In this document: piece by piece, positions 1 through 8,966 of the stretch
Position numbering within the stretch: the first letter of the stretch is position 1
Layout of the letters: every line of letters begins with the position of its first letter
Source: an uncultured Collinsella sp.
GTDB lineage: Bacteria; Actinomycetota; Coriobacteriia; Coriobacteriales; Coriobacteriaceae
DNA length: 33,653 nucleotides
NCBI GenBank assembly: GCA_902490365.1
Contig: CABUDQ010000022.1
Location: 1 to 33,653 of the forward strand
Direction of reading: 5' to 3'
Program-made: the position numbers and the translations under genes
Notes under the pieces: generated by a model
Seen by the model: the letters and a program-made list of their open reading frames with translations, nothing else
Database searches by the model: none
What the model was told of the DNA's origin: nothing

Positions 1-1410
1 GAGTATGTCGACGAGGTTTGGGAAGATGTCGTCGCCGATATCGAGCGTCTGGTGAGCTATCCGTCCGTGGCGGTTTCTGCCAATGCGGAGCCCGGCGCGC
101 CGTTTGGCCGTCCAGTCCGTGACGCGCTCGATTGCGCGCTCGGCATTGCGCAAAAGCTCGGCTACCAGACGAGCGACGACGAGGGTTATGTGGGCATTGC
201 CGATATCCCTGGCCGCGGCGACAAGCAGCTCGCGACCATTTGCCATGTGGACGTGGTGCCCGCAGGCCCCGGCTGGAACACCGACCCGTTTGCGATGGAG
301 CGTCGCGAGGGCTGGCTGCTCGGCCGCGGCGTTATCGACGACAAGGGTCCTGCCGTGCTGTCGCTCTACGCCGGCGCCTATCTGCTCAAGCACGGTATTA
401 CCCCGCGCTACACCTTCCGCGCGCTGCTGGGCTGCGATGAGGAGGTGGGCATGTCCGACGTTCACCATTATCTGGAGAACCACGCAGACCCCGACTTTTT
501 GTTTACACCCGATGCCGAGTTCCCGGTCTGTAATGCCGAGAAGGGCCAGTTTGGGGCGACGTTTGTGAGTTCCAAGATCGACGGCGGGCGCATTGTGTCC
601 TGGAGCGGTGCCGAGGCGAGCAACGCCATTCCGTCGCAGTCTATCTGCGAGCTTGCGATTGCCGCCGATGAACTGCCGGCGCCCGTTGAGAATGCCGGCC
701 GCCTGGAGATCACGGCGCTCGATAACGGGCATGCGCAGATTTTTGCCCACGGCATTGGCGGTCATGCCTCGATGCCCGAGGGAACGATCAATGCCGTCGG
801 CCTCATCGTGGCGTATCTGCGCGAGGCCGAGGATGCGTTTGGTGCCCGTGACGAGCGCCTGCTGACGCCTGCCGAGCACGAGTTCGTCAAGTTCCTGGCC
901 TTTGTGCATGCGGATGCCTATGGCCGCGGCCTGGGTATCGATGCGACGAACGCGGCGTTTGGCCCGCTCACGTGCAACCCCGGCGTCATCCGCGTGGTGG
1001 ATGGCCACATTGAGCAGGTCATTGACGTGCGTTTCCCCGACAGCACGAGCGCCGATACCATCCGCGAGCAGCTCGAGCCACTTGTGGGCCGCTTTGGCGT
1101 GACGTATCGCGTGGATCGCGCAAAGGTGCCGTTCTCGGTCTCTGCCGACGATCCGGCTGTGAAGGCGCTTATCGATACCTATAACGAGTTTACGGGCAAG
1201 CATGTCGAGCCCTTCGCCATGGGCGGTGGCACGTACGCACGCAACTTTGCCCGCGCCGTCTCGTTTGGCCCCGAGGAGACCGGCCTGGAGCTGCCCCCAT
1301 GGGGCGGCCAGATGCACGGCCCCAACGAGTGCGCCAACGAAGAGCAGCTCAAGCAGGCGCTCAAGATTTATATCGTCGCAATCCTGCGCTTGAACGAGCT
1401 GGAGCTTTAA
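1..1410 (+). CDS. M20-family dipeptidase (Sapep/PepV type), 5'-truncated by window edge
   Basis: The open frame runs from base 1, so the start codon lies upstream; 469 codons are visible. It is a cytosolic metal-dependent dipeptidase of the M20A family, which cleaves dipeptides after peptide uptake. Visible motifs are the metal-ligand block CHVDVVPAG, the catalytic block GRGVIDDKGP, the DEEVGM acid pair, the FTPDAEFPVCNAEKG segment typical of PepV/Sapep enzymes, and the C-terminal GGGTYAR and MHGPNE segments carrying the last metal ligand. The GTG at 52 is an internal Val codon, because clear family sequence (EYVDEVWEDVVADIERLV) precedes it. A strong hairpin terminator follows. The family is certain; the exact substrate is inferred. 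Confidence 0.9.
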   Translation, partial: EYVDEVWEDVVADIERLVSYPSVAVSANAEPGAPFGRPVRDALDCALGIAQKLGYQTSDDEGYVGIADIPGRGDKQLATICHVDVVPAGPGWNTDPFAMERREGWLLGRGVIDDKGPAVLSLYAGAYLLKHGITPRYTFRALLGCDEEVGMSDVHHYLENHADPDFLFTPDAEFPVCNAEKGQFGATFVSSKIDGGRIVSWSGAEASNAIPSQSICELAIAADELPAPVENAGRLEITALDNGHAQIFAHGIGGHASMPEGTINAVGLIVAYLREAEDAFGARDERLLTPAEHEFVKFLAFVHADAYGRGLGIDATNAAFGPLTCNPGVIRVVDGHIEQVIDVRFPDSTSADTIREQLEPLVGRFGVTYRVDRAKVPFSVSADDPAVKALIDTYNEFTGKHVEPFAMGGGTYARNFARAVSFGPEETGLELPPWGGQMHGPNECANEEQLKQALKIYIVAILRLNELEL

Positions 1411-1446
1411 GGTTACGCGAACGCCAGGGTGACAACCTGTCTTTCG

Positions 1447-1489
1447 AAGAGGACGGCATGACCAGAAGGTCTATGCCGTCCTCTTTCTG
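1447..1489 (+). terminator. Rho-independent terminator after the dipeptidase gene
   Basis: AAGAGGACGGCAT pairs with ATGCCGTCCTCTT around a short ACC-AGAA-GGT top, and the stem is followed by a T-rich CTCTTTCTG. It lies 37 bases beyond the dipeptidase stop. Confidence 0.8.
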
Positions 1490-1720
1490 AAAATGATCCC
1501 TTGGGGACGGAGGAAAACGGATCATTTGGTGTAAAAGGCGGGTCATGCTTGTCGGCGGGATTGTTATTCGTTTGTAAAGCCCTGCCGCGCTTGCGGTAAG
1601 GGTCTATCAGATGCCCGTAATAAAGCGCAGCTGACGCGGGCGCTGCCCGATCGAGACCGTATCTTTCCAAACAGCAAAGCGGGCAGGGTGCCCGCGAGTC
1701 GCTTGTATGAAAGGAAGATC
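1490..1720 (+). promoter_or_regulatory. Leader region of the pst operon with two hairpins
   Basis: This stretch has no gene. It holds a hairpin with perfect 9-bp arms (AAATGATCC at 1491-1499, GGATCATTT at 1519-1527) whose loop contains TTGGGGACGGAGG. A second small hairpin lies just before the pstS ribosome site (GCGGGCA at 1679-1685, TGCCCGC at 1689-1695). The pst promoter should be here, but I see no convincing -35/-10 pair and no clear PhoP box. Confidence 0.4.
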
Positions 1721-2659
1721 ATGCTCGATCAGGCTTATTCTCGTCGTCAGTTCCTCGGCCTCGCTGGTGGTCTCGCCAGCATCGTGGGCCTCGGCCTCGT
1801 TGGTTGCGGCGGCGCAGGCGCTTCCGACGCCGCCGACAAGGGTAGCGCCGCTGCCGCCGAGTCCGTCTCCGGTGAGGTGACCTACGACGGTGCCTCCTCG
1901 TTCCAGGCTCTCGTCGAGGCCGCTGCCGAGAAGTTCATGGATGCCAATCCGGACGTCTCCGTCTCCGGTTCGGGTAACGGTTCGGGTAAGGGCCTGACCG
2001 CTGTCGCCGCCGGCACCGTCACCATCGGTAACTCTGACGTCTTCGCCGAGACCAAGCTCGAGGCCGATCAGGTCAAGAACCTCGTCGACCACGAGGTCGC
2101 CGTCGTGGGCATGGGCCCCGTCGTCTCCAAGAACGTTACGGTCGACGACCTGTCCCTCGAGCAGCTCAAGGGCATCTTCTCCGGCCAGATCACCAACTGG
2201 AAGGAGGTCGGTGGCGACGACGCCACCATCGTCGTCCTCAACCGCAAGGCCGGCTCCGGTACCCGCGCCACCTTTGAGGCTGCCGTCTTTGGCGACGAGG
2301 CCAACGACTTTAAGGGCGACGCCGAGCTCGACAAGTCCGGCGACGTCCAGACCCAGATGGCCAGCACCGACAACGCCATCTCCTACCTCGACTTCTCGCA
2401 CTTCGACGACTCCAAGTTCAACGCCATCAAGGTCGAGGGCGTCGAGCCCAAGAGCGCAAACGTTACCGACGACTCCTTTAAGATCTGGGCGACCGAGCAC
2501 ATGTACTGCTCCAAGGACGCCGACGAGGCCACCACGGCCTTCCTGGAGTTCATGCTTTCCGACGACGTCCAGGGCAAGCTCGTCGAGGAGCAGGGCTTTA
2601 TCCCAGTCTCTGCCATGAAGGTCGTCAAGGACGCCAGCGGCAAGGTATCCGCTAAATAA
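1721..2659 (+). CDS. pstS: PstS, phosphate-binding lipoprotein of the Pst ABC importer
   Basis: This is the substrate-binding protein that captures phosphate outside the membrane and delivers it to PstCA. The ATG at 1721 is chosen because AAAGGAAG precedes it at good spacing and the protein then begins MLDQAYSRRQFLGLAGG, a proper signal peptide. SRRQFL is a twin-arginine motif and LVGC (Cys at about residue 27) a lipobox, so the protein is probably exported folded by Tat and lipid-anchored. The mature part shows PstS features: the GSGNGSGKGL and RKAGSGTRATFE phosphate-loop segments, and the LKGIFSGQITNWKEVGG block typical of the family. About 312 aa, normal length. First gene of pstSCAB; pstC follows after 24 bases. 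Confidence 0.95.
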   Translation: MLDQAYSRRQFLGLAGGLASIVGLGLVGCGGAGASDAADKGSAAAAESVSGEVTYDGASSFQALVEAAAEKFMDANPDVSVSGSGNGSGKGLTAVAAGTVTIGNSDVFAETKLEADQVKNLVDHEVAVVGMGPVVSKNVTVDDLSLEQLKGIFSGQITNWKEVGGDDATIVVLNRKAGSGTRATFEAAVFGDEANDFKGDAELDKSGDVQTQMASTDNAISYLDFSHFDDSKFNAIKVEGVEPKSANVTDDSFKIWATEHMYCSKDADEATTAFLEFMLSDDVQGKLVEEQGFIPVSAMKVVKDASGKVSAK

Positions 2660-2683
2660 GTAATCGCCCCGGAAAGGTTTGCA

Positions 2684-3592
2684 ATGGCAAAACAGCTGCC
2701 AAAGCGCGACCTTGAGAACGTGGGCCTGGGCGTCACGGGCGCGTGCGTAGCGCTCGTGACGCTTGTCGTTGCCGCGCTCATCTTTATGGTCGCCCAAAAG
2801 GGCCTCTCGGCTTTTCTCAAGGACGGCGTCTCGGTCGTAGAGTTCTTCGCCGGCACCAAGTGGGATCTGGCCAACACAGCCGAAAACGGCCTGCCCTACA
2901 CCGGCGCCCTGCCCCTGATCGTCACCTCGTTTGCGGTCATGGTGCTCTCCACGCTCATCGCGCTGCCCATCGCCATCGGCTCTGCCATCTTTGCGGTCGA
3001 GATCCAGCCTAAGTTTGGCTCCAAGGTCTTTCAGCCGCTTATTGAGCTTTTGACCGGCATTCCCTCGGTCGTCTTTGGCCTGATCGGTTTTCACGTGGTC
3101 GTCGGCCTTATGAAGAGCGTTCTCCACGTGAGCACAGGCCTGGGCATCTTGCCCGGCGCCATCGTGCTGGCCGTCATGATCCTGCCGACCATGACCACGC
3201 TTTCGGTCGATGGCCTGCGTGCCGTGCCCGACAGCTACCGTCAGGGTTCGCTCGCGCTGGGCTACACCCGCTGGCAGACCATCTGGCACGTGGTGCTCAA
3301 GAGCGCCATGTCCTCGCTCATGACCGCGGTCATCCTTGGCATGACCCGCGCCTTTGGCGAGACGCTCGCCGTGCGCATGGTTATCGGCGGTATCGAGGCC
3401 ATGCCGACGTCGCTGCTGTCGCCGGCCTCCACCATCACCACCACGCTCACCACGTCCATGGCGGTCTATGCCGAGGGCTCGGCCCAGGACGACGTCCTGT
3501 GGGCGCTCGGTCTTCTGCTGATGGGCATGAGCCTCATCTTTATCCTGATCATCCATCTCATTGGCCGCAAGGGGGCGAAGGCTCGTGGCTAG
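2684..3592 (+). CDS. pstC: PstC, phosphate ABC transporter permease
   Basis: Inner-membrane permease subunit pairing with PstA to form the phosphate channel. The 302-aa protein has about six hydrophobic segments and, near residue 190, the EAA-type coupling loop that contacts PstB (LGYTRWQTIWHVVLKSA). The GIPSVVFGLIGF segment is characteristic of Pst permeases. The ATG is preceded by CCGGAAAGG. Its 3' end overlaps the pstA start by 8 bases, suggesting translational coupling. Confidence 0.95.
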   Translation: MAKQLPKRDLENVGLGVTGACVALVTLVVAALIFMVAQKGLSAFLKDGVSVVEFFAGTKWDLANTAENGLPYTGALPLIVTSFAVMVLSTLIALPIAIGSAIFAVEIQPKFGSKVFQPLIELLTGIPSVVFGLIGFHVVVGLMKSVLHVSTGLGILPGAIVLAVMILPTMTTLSVDGLRAVPDSYRQGSLALGYTRWQTIWHVVLKSAMSSLMTAVILGMTRAFGETLAVRMVIGGIEAMPTSLLSPASTITTTLTTSMAVYAEGSAQDDVLWALGLLLMGMSLIFILIIHLIGRKGAKARG

Positions 3593-4507
3593 CACGCGCA
3601 TCCATATCGACGAGGCGAGACTCGGGCGTGTCCAAAGGCAGGACCGCATCGCCACGGGCGTGCTGACGGCGATCGTCGCCATCGTCATGCTCATCGTCGT
3701 CTCCATGGTGGCCTACATCCTGTTCGAGGGCATCTCGACGCTGTTCCAGCCGGGCTTCCTCACGCAGCCTGCGCGCGCCAACGGAACCCAGGGCGGCGTG
3801 CTCTACCAGCTGTTCGACTCGTTCTACCTGCTGCTGATCACTCTAGTCATCTCGGTGCCCATCAGCCTGGGCGGAGCGGTCTTCCTGGTTGAGTACGCGC
3901 CGAACGGCCCTATCCGCGACATCGCCTCCACCGCTATCGAGACCTTGTCCTCGTTGCCTTCCATCGTCGTCGGCATGTTCGGCTTTCTGGTGTTCTCGGT
4001 GCAGCTGGGCTGGAAGTACTCCATCATCTCCGGCGCCGTCGCGCTCACCATGTTCAACATCCCCATCCTGGTGCGCGTGATTCAGCAGGCGCTCGAGGAC
4101 GTGCCGCAGGCCCAGCGCGATGCGTGCCTGGCCATGGGCCTCACTCGCTGGGAGGCCACACTGCACATCCTGATTCCCGAGGCCATGCCCGCCATCGTGA
4201 CCGGCATCGTGCTTTCGGCCGGCCGCGTGTTTGGCGAGGCCGCGGCGCTGCTCTTTACCTCGGGCATGAGCTCGCCGGTTCGTCTGAACTTCTTGAGCTT
4301 TAACCTGTCGAGCCCCACCTGCGCCTGGAACGTGTTCCGTCCCGGCGAGTCGCTGGCCGTGCACATCTACAAGATCTATGGCGAGGGCAGCCCCGAGGCC
4401 CAGCAGATCGTCTGGGGCACCGCGGCACTGCTGATGATCTGCGTGCTGCTGTTTAACGTAATCGCCCGTATCGTGGGCAAGCAACTGGCAAGGAAGATGA
4501 CGGCCGA

Positions 4508-4511
<4 letters not shown>
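3585..4511 (+). CDS. pstA: PstA, phosphate ABC transporter permease
   Basis: Second membrane subunit of the phosphate importer, 308 aa. I start it at GTG 3585, giving an N-terminus VASTRIHIDEARLG, because the GGGGGCGAAG upstream is a good ribosome site and the resulting overlap with pstC is short; a TTG at 3561 is possible but less likely. Features include an N-terminal membrane segment near residues 20-45, the SLPSIVVGMFGF segment and the EAA loop MGLTRWEATLHILIPEAMP. A long extracytoplasmic stretch near residues 240-265 contains SPVRLNFLSFNLSSPTCAWN. The stop overlaps the pstB start as ATGA. Confidence 0.95.
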
Positions 4512-5380
<869 letters not shown>

Positions 5381-5437
5381 TCCGGAACATGCTTGAGGCC
5401 CGCGGCGGCCACGGTCGCCACGGGACTGATTGGAGAG

Positions 5438-5473
5438 GCGGGTCATCTCTTGCGGGAGATGGCCCGCTTTTTT
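5438..5473 (+). terminator. Rho-independent terminator of the pst operon
   Basis: GCGGGTCATCTC (5438-5449) pairs with GAGATGGCCCGC (5456-5467), with a single G-T pair and a six-base loop, followed by six T residues. It ends the pst operon about 57 bases after pstB. Confidence 0.9.
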
Positions 5474-5543
5474 GTGTCGTGTGCGCCCCGCCTTTTCGCT
5501 GCTATCATGGACAACGTTGAATTTCTACGAAGGAGCAGGGCAT

Positions 5544-7403
5544 ATGGCGATTCTTTTGGGATGCGATTCCATCAGCCTAGAGTTTCCCACCAAGCATATT
5601 TTCGATAGCGTGACGCTCGGCGTGGGCGAGGGCGACCGCATTGGTATTGTCGGTAAAAACGGCGACGGCAAGTCGACGCTGCTGAGCGTGCTCGCCGGCA
5701 CGCTGGAGCCCGATGACGGACGCGTGACGCACCGCCGCGGCACCACGATCGGTCTACTCGGCCAAAAGGATCAGCTTGTCGACACCGATACCGTGCATCA
5801 TGCCGTTGTGGGCGACACGCCCGAGTACGAGTGGGCGTCGAGCCCCCGTACGCGCCAGATCCTCGCCGGCCTCATTAGCGATGTGCCCTGGGAGGGCATG
5901 GTAGGCGAGCTCTCGGGCGGTCAGCGCCGCCGCGTGGACCTCGCGCGCCTGCTGATCGGCGACTATGACGTGCTCATGCTCGATGAGCCCACCAACCACC
6001 TGGACATGCGCACCATCAACTGGCTTGCGCGTCACTTAAAGGCCCGCTGGCAGCGCGGCCAGGGCGCCATGCTCGTGGTCACGCACGACCGCTGGTTCTT
6101 GGACGAGGTCTGCACCAGCATGTGGGAGGTCCACGACGGCCAGGTCGATCCCTTCGAGGGCGGCTACTCGGCATATATCCTGCAGCGCGTGGAGCGCGAC
6201 CGCATGGCCGCCGTTACCGAGGAGCGCCGTCGCAACATGGCGCGCAAGGAGCTCGCGTGGCTGAGCCGCGGCGCCCAGGCGCGTTCCACCAAGCCCAAGT
6301 TTCGCGTTGAGGCTGCTCGCGAGCTGATCGCCGACGTACCGCCCGTGCGTGACGAGCTGGAGCTCAAGCGCCTTGCCGTGAGCCGCCTAGGCAAGCAGGT
6401 CATCGATGTCATCGACGTGGATGCCGGCTATGCGGATACCGATGGTGCGCCCAAGCAGGTGCTCACCGATGTGACCTGGCTCATCGGCGCGGGCGACCGC
6501 TATGGTCTTTTGGGCGAGAACGGCGCCGGCAAGTCGACCTTGCTCGACGTGATCCAGGGCAAGATTGAGCCCCTGCGCGGCCGCGTGAAGATCGGCCAGA
6601 CGGTGCGCTTTGGCGTGCTGTCGCAGCAGCTCGAGGAGCTCGAGCCCTACATGGGTGACACGATCCGCGAGGTGCTCGGCAACTATAAGAAGTACTACGT
6701 CATCGACGGCAAGGAGACTTCGCCCGAGAAACTTTGCGAGCGCCTGGGCTTTACGACACAGCAGCTCTGGAGTCGCATCGGCGATCTTTCGGGCGGCCAG
6801 CGCCGTCGCCTGTCGCTGCTGCTGACGATCCTGGACGAGCCCAACGTACTTATCCTGGACGAGCCCGGCAACGACCTGGATACCGATATGCTGGCGATTG
6901 TCGAGGACCTGCTCGACGGCTGGCCCGGCACGCTGATTCTGGTGACGCACGACCGCTTTTTGATGGAGCGCGTGACTGACCAGCAGTGGGCGCTGCTCGA
7001 TGGCCATCTGACGCATATGCCTGGCGGCGTCGACCAGTACCTGCGCCTGTGCAACGCCACCGCCGAGGGCGAGCCCGTGGGTGCACCGAGCGCCAAGACC
7101 GGCACGTTTGACACCGGTGCCGCGGCGGCTGCGGCCGAAAAGCCCAAGTCGAGCGGCCAGCCCAATGGCCTTTCCAACGCCGAACGCCAGAAGCTTCGCC
7201 GCGAGGTGAGCTCGCTCGAGCGCAAAATGGAGACGCAGCGCGCCCGCGTGGAGGAGGCCGAGGCCGCGATGGCTCAGGTCGACCCCACCAACTACACGGC
7301 GCTGGGCGAGCAGCAGACAAAGATCGACGAGGCCCACGCCGCCATGGACGAGTTGGAGATGGCGTGGCTCGAGGCGAGCGAGAGGCTCGAGGGCGAGGAG
7401 TAG
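5544..7403 (+). CDS. ABC-F family ATPase, Uup-like
   Basis: Soluble protein with two ABC ATPase domains and no membrane segment, as in ABC-F translation or ribosome-associated factors. The ATG at 5544 follows GAAGGAG and gives MAILLGCDSISLEF; the open frame upstream is non-family. Domain 1 has Walker A GKNGDGKST, signature LSGGQRRR and Walker B VLMLDEPTNHLD. Domain 2 has GENGAGKST, LSGGQRRR and LILDEPGNDLD. A charged coiled-coil of about 80 residues ends the protein (LSNAERQKLRREVSSLE onward), as in Uup and some other ABC-F branches. 619 aa. In the second domain Gly replaces the usual Thr of DEPTN. Uup is the best fit; another subfamily cannot be excluded. The HAD gene follows after 6 bases. 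Confidence 0.88.
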   Translation: MAILLGCDSISLEFPTKHIFDSVTLGVGEGDRIGIVGKNGDGKSTLLSVLAGTLEPDDGRVTHRRGTTIGLLGQKDQLVDTDTVHHAVVGDTPEYEWASSPRTRQILAGLISDVPWEGMVGELSGGQRRRVDLARLLIGDYDVLMLDEPTNHLDMRTINWLARHLKARWQRGQGAMLVVTHDRWFLDEVCTSMWEVHDGQVDPFEGGYSAYILQRVERDRMAAVTEERRRNMARKELAWLSRGAQARSTKPKFRVEAARELIADVPPVRDELELKRLAVSRLGKQVIDVIDVDAGYADTDGAPKQVLTDVTWLIGAGDRYGLLGENGAGKSTLLDVIQGKIEPLRGRVKIGQTVRFGVLSQQLEELEPYMGDTIREVLGNYKKYYVIDGKETSPEKLCERLGFTTQQLWSRIGDLSGGQRRRLSLLLTILDEPNVLILDEPGNDLDTDMLAIVEDLLDGWPGTLILVTHDRFLMERVTDQQWALLDGHLTHMPGGVDQYLRLCNATAEGEPVGAPSAKTGTFDTGAAAAAAEKPKSSGQPNGLSNAERQKLRREVSSLERKMETQRARVEEAEAAMAQVDPTNYTALGEQQTKIDEAHAAMDELEMAWLEASERLEGEE

Positions 7404-7409
7404 GCGAGG

Positions 7410-8180
7410 ATGATCAAGGCCGCGTTTTTCGATATCGACGGCACGTTGCTGAGCTTTAAGACCCATCGGATTCCGGCGTCGGCGCAGCAGGTGCTCGACA
7501 GCTTTCATGAGCAGGGGATTGCGTGCGTGATCGCCACGGGTCGCCCGACCTATCAGATGCCCGATTGGCTGTTCGAATTGGGTTGGGATGCGTACATTAC
7601 GCTCTCGGGCCAGCACTGCTTTGATGCCGAGGGGGTTTACCGCAGCTGCCCGATCGATCCGGACGACGTTGCGGTGATCGTGGACCAGGTGGCGCAGGGA
7701 CGCTACGACTCGCTGTGTATGCAGGGCGAGAACTCGTTTGTGAACCGCCTGTCCGAGCGCGTGGTGACGGCCGGCAACAACGCGGGGATCGTCTACCACG
7801 AGGAACCGTTTGAGCGCGCCTTTGACGCACCGGTCTACCAGTTCTGCGCCTTTGTGGACCCGGCCGACGAGCATATCGTGACCGATGCGGTGTCGCATTC
7901 GCTCACTACGCGCTGGTGCGATCTGTTCTGCGACATTATTCCGGCAAACGGCGGCAAGGACCTGGGTGTGGCGGCGACGCTGGAGCGCCTGGGCATCGAC
8001 GCGAGCGAGGCGATTGCCTTTGGCGACGGCGAGAACGACCTGTCGATGTTCTCGGCCGTGGGCACAAGTGTGGCCATGGGCAACGCGCAGGAGACCGTGA
8101 AAGCTGCAGCGACCTATGTGACGACCGCCGTGGATGACGACGGCATCTACAACGCCGCCAAGCACTTTGGGCTGATGTAA
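7410..8180 (+). CDS. Cof-type HAD-IIB phosphatase
   Basis: Haloacid-dehalogenase superfamily hydrolase, likely acting on small phosphorylated metabolites or cofactors in the cytoplasm. Motif I is FFDIDGTLLSF, with the nucleophile and acid/base aspartates at residues 8 and 10. Motif II lies in VIATGRPTYQ, and the motif III/IV region gives KDLGVAATLERLGI and FGDGENDLSMF. The cap between residues ~85 and 185 fits the C2B type. It has 256 aa, normal for Cof proteins. It starts 6 bases after the ABC-F gene and is probably co-transcribed with it. The substrate cannot be told from sequence. Confidence 0.9.
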   Translation: MIKAAFFDIDGTLLSFKTHRIPASAQQVLDSFHEQGIACVIATGRPTYQMPDWLFELGWDAYITLSGQHCFDAEGVYRSCPIDPDDVAVIVDQVAQGRYDSLCMQGENSFVNRLSERVVTAGNNAGIVYHEEPFERAFDAPVYQFCAFVDPADEHIVTDAVSHSLTTRWCDLFCDIIPANGGKDLGVAATLERLGIDASEAIAFGDGENDLSMFSAVGTSVAMGNAQETVKAAATYVTTAVDDDGIYNAAKHFGLM

Positions 8181-8203
8181 CTGCGGGCCGGCACCCGGCG
8201 CTT

Positions 8204-8240
8204 GGGGACACTCCTTGCGGGGCGTCCCCATTTTGTTTTC
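8204..8240 (+). terminator. Terminator after the HAD phosphatase gene
   Basis: GGGGACACTCC pairs with GGGGCGTCCCC around TTGC, with one mismatch and one G-T pair, followed by ATTTTGTTTT. It lies 24 bases after the stop. Confidence 0.8.
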
Positions 8241-8268
8241 GTCCCGCACGTTTTGTGAAACACGGCTA

Positions 8269-8313
8269 ACTTTAGGCAAAGTAGTAAGACATGGGCAACT
8301 TTTGCGGTAAAGT
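8269..8313 (+). promoter_or_regulatory. Two MntR-like palindromes in front of the DtxR-family gene
   Basis: Two similar palindromes lie 15 bases apart: ACTTTAGGCAAAGT at 8269-8282 and ACTTTTGCGGTAAAGT at 8298-8313. Read on the other strand the first is ACTTTGCCTAAAGT, which resembles the TTTGCCTTAAGG core of known MntR operators. They lie 55-100 bases ahead of the regulator gene, suggesting autoregulation. This is inference from pattern only. Confidence 0.45.
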
Positions 8314-8367
8314 AAATCAAGCAAAAGTATCCAAAGGCTAACTAGAAGCCATCGCGAAAGGCGGCCC

Positions 8368-8745
8368 ATGGCCCTGCGTGAATCCGGAGAAGACTATCTC
8401 GAATCGATCTACGTTCTATCGGAACGTCAGGGCATCGTGCGCTCGATCGACGTTGCGGAGTACCTCGGCGTAACCAAGGCGAGCGTTTCCAAGGCCATGG
8501 CGACGCTGGAAAGCAACGGCTATGTCGAAATGGGCAAACGAGATGTTCATCTAACAGAGCGAGGGCTGGAGGTCGCTCGTCAAATGTGGGAGCGTCACTG
8601 CTTTTTCGTGGCGCTGCTGGAGGATGCGGGTGTTTCGGCTGAGGTCGCGTCGCAAGAGGGCTGCCACATGGAGCACTGCCTGAGCGAGGAGAGCTTCGAG
8701 AAGCTGAGGGCGATGCTGGGACGGGACAGCGACCGGGACCAGTAG
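8368..8745 (+). CDS. DtxR/MntR-family metal-dependent transcriptional regulator
   Basis: Winged-helix repressor that binds DNA when loaded with Mn(II) or Fe(II). The N-terminal helix SGEDYLESIY, the recognition region VTKASVSKAMATLESNGYV and the dimerisation segment EGCHMEHCLSEESFEKL align with DtxR and MntR. Candidate metal ligands are Asp9, Glu12, His77, Cys99, Glu102 and His103. Asp9 is the MntR-type residue, whereas Cys99 is the DtxR/IdeR-type residue, so the site is a hybrid and metal preference is unclear. At 125 aa it lacks the SH3-like third domain of DtxR, as MntR does. The start at 8368 gives the conserved MALRESGEDYLE. Palindromes upstream suggest autoregulation. Confidence 0.88.
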   Translation: MALRESGEDYLESIYVLSERQGIVRSIDVAEYLGVTKASVSKAMATLESNGYVEMGKRDVHLTERGLEVARQMWERHCFFVALLEDAGVSAEVASQEGCHMEHCLSEESFEKLRAMLGRDSDRDQ

Positions 8746-8823
8746 CCCCGCCAACCAAGTCCAACTCAGACAAGGAACCCCGCCAGCAAGCGATGCCCAA
8801 GAACTGCCAGCTACGTCACTGCA

Positions 8824-8950
8824 GGCCGGGGTCGGGCTTGGTTTTGAAAACAATCCGCAGCGCGAGGCCCGCCTTTCCGTTGCTCCGCAGGAGCAGGAAA
8901 GACGGGCCTCATGCGCGAGGACGTTTTCAAAACCAAGCCCGACCCCGGCC
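8824..8950. repeat. 127-bp nested palindrome between convergent genes
   Basis: A perfect 28-bp inverted repeat (8824-8851 and 8923-8950; outer ends GGCCGGGGTCGGGCTTGG and its complement) encloses a second hairpin. In the inner one GAGGCCCGCCTTTCC pairs with GGAAAGACGGGCCTC (one mismatch), capped by TGCTCC-GCA-GGAGCA. It lies between the convergent stops of the DtxR-family gene and the P-type ATPase, so it may act as a bidirectional terminator. Its size and perfection also fit a small repetitive element. No target-site duplication is visible. Confidence 0.85.
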
Positions 8951-8966
8951 GGAGGGACCACGGGTG

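Noticed and set aside
1607..3706. A 699-codon open frame on the minus strand opposite pstS and pstC
   Set aside because: It mirrors the high-GC third positions of pstSC, has low-complexity G/D/H-rich content and no family motif, while the plus strand carries clear Pst proteins.
6387..8369. A 660-codon minus-strand frame opposite the ABC-F and HAD genes
   Set aside because: Arg/His/Ala/Gln-rich shadow of two well-supported genes; no ribosome site or domain.
8824..8950. Insertion sequence remnant with terminal inverted repeats
   Set aside because: The space between the arms is only 71 bases and itself forms a hairpin; no transposase fragment and no target-site duplication.
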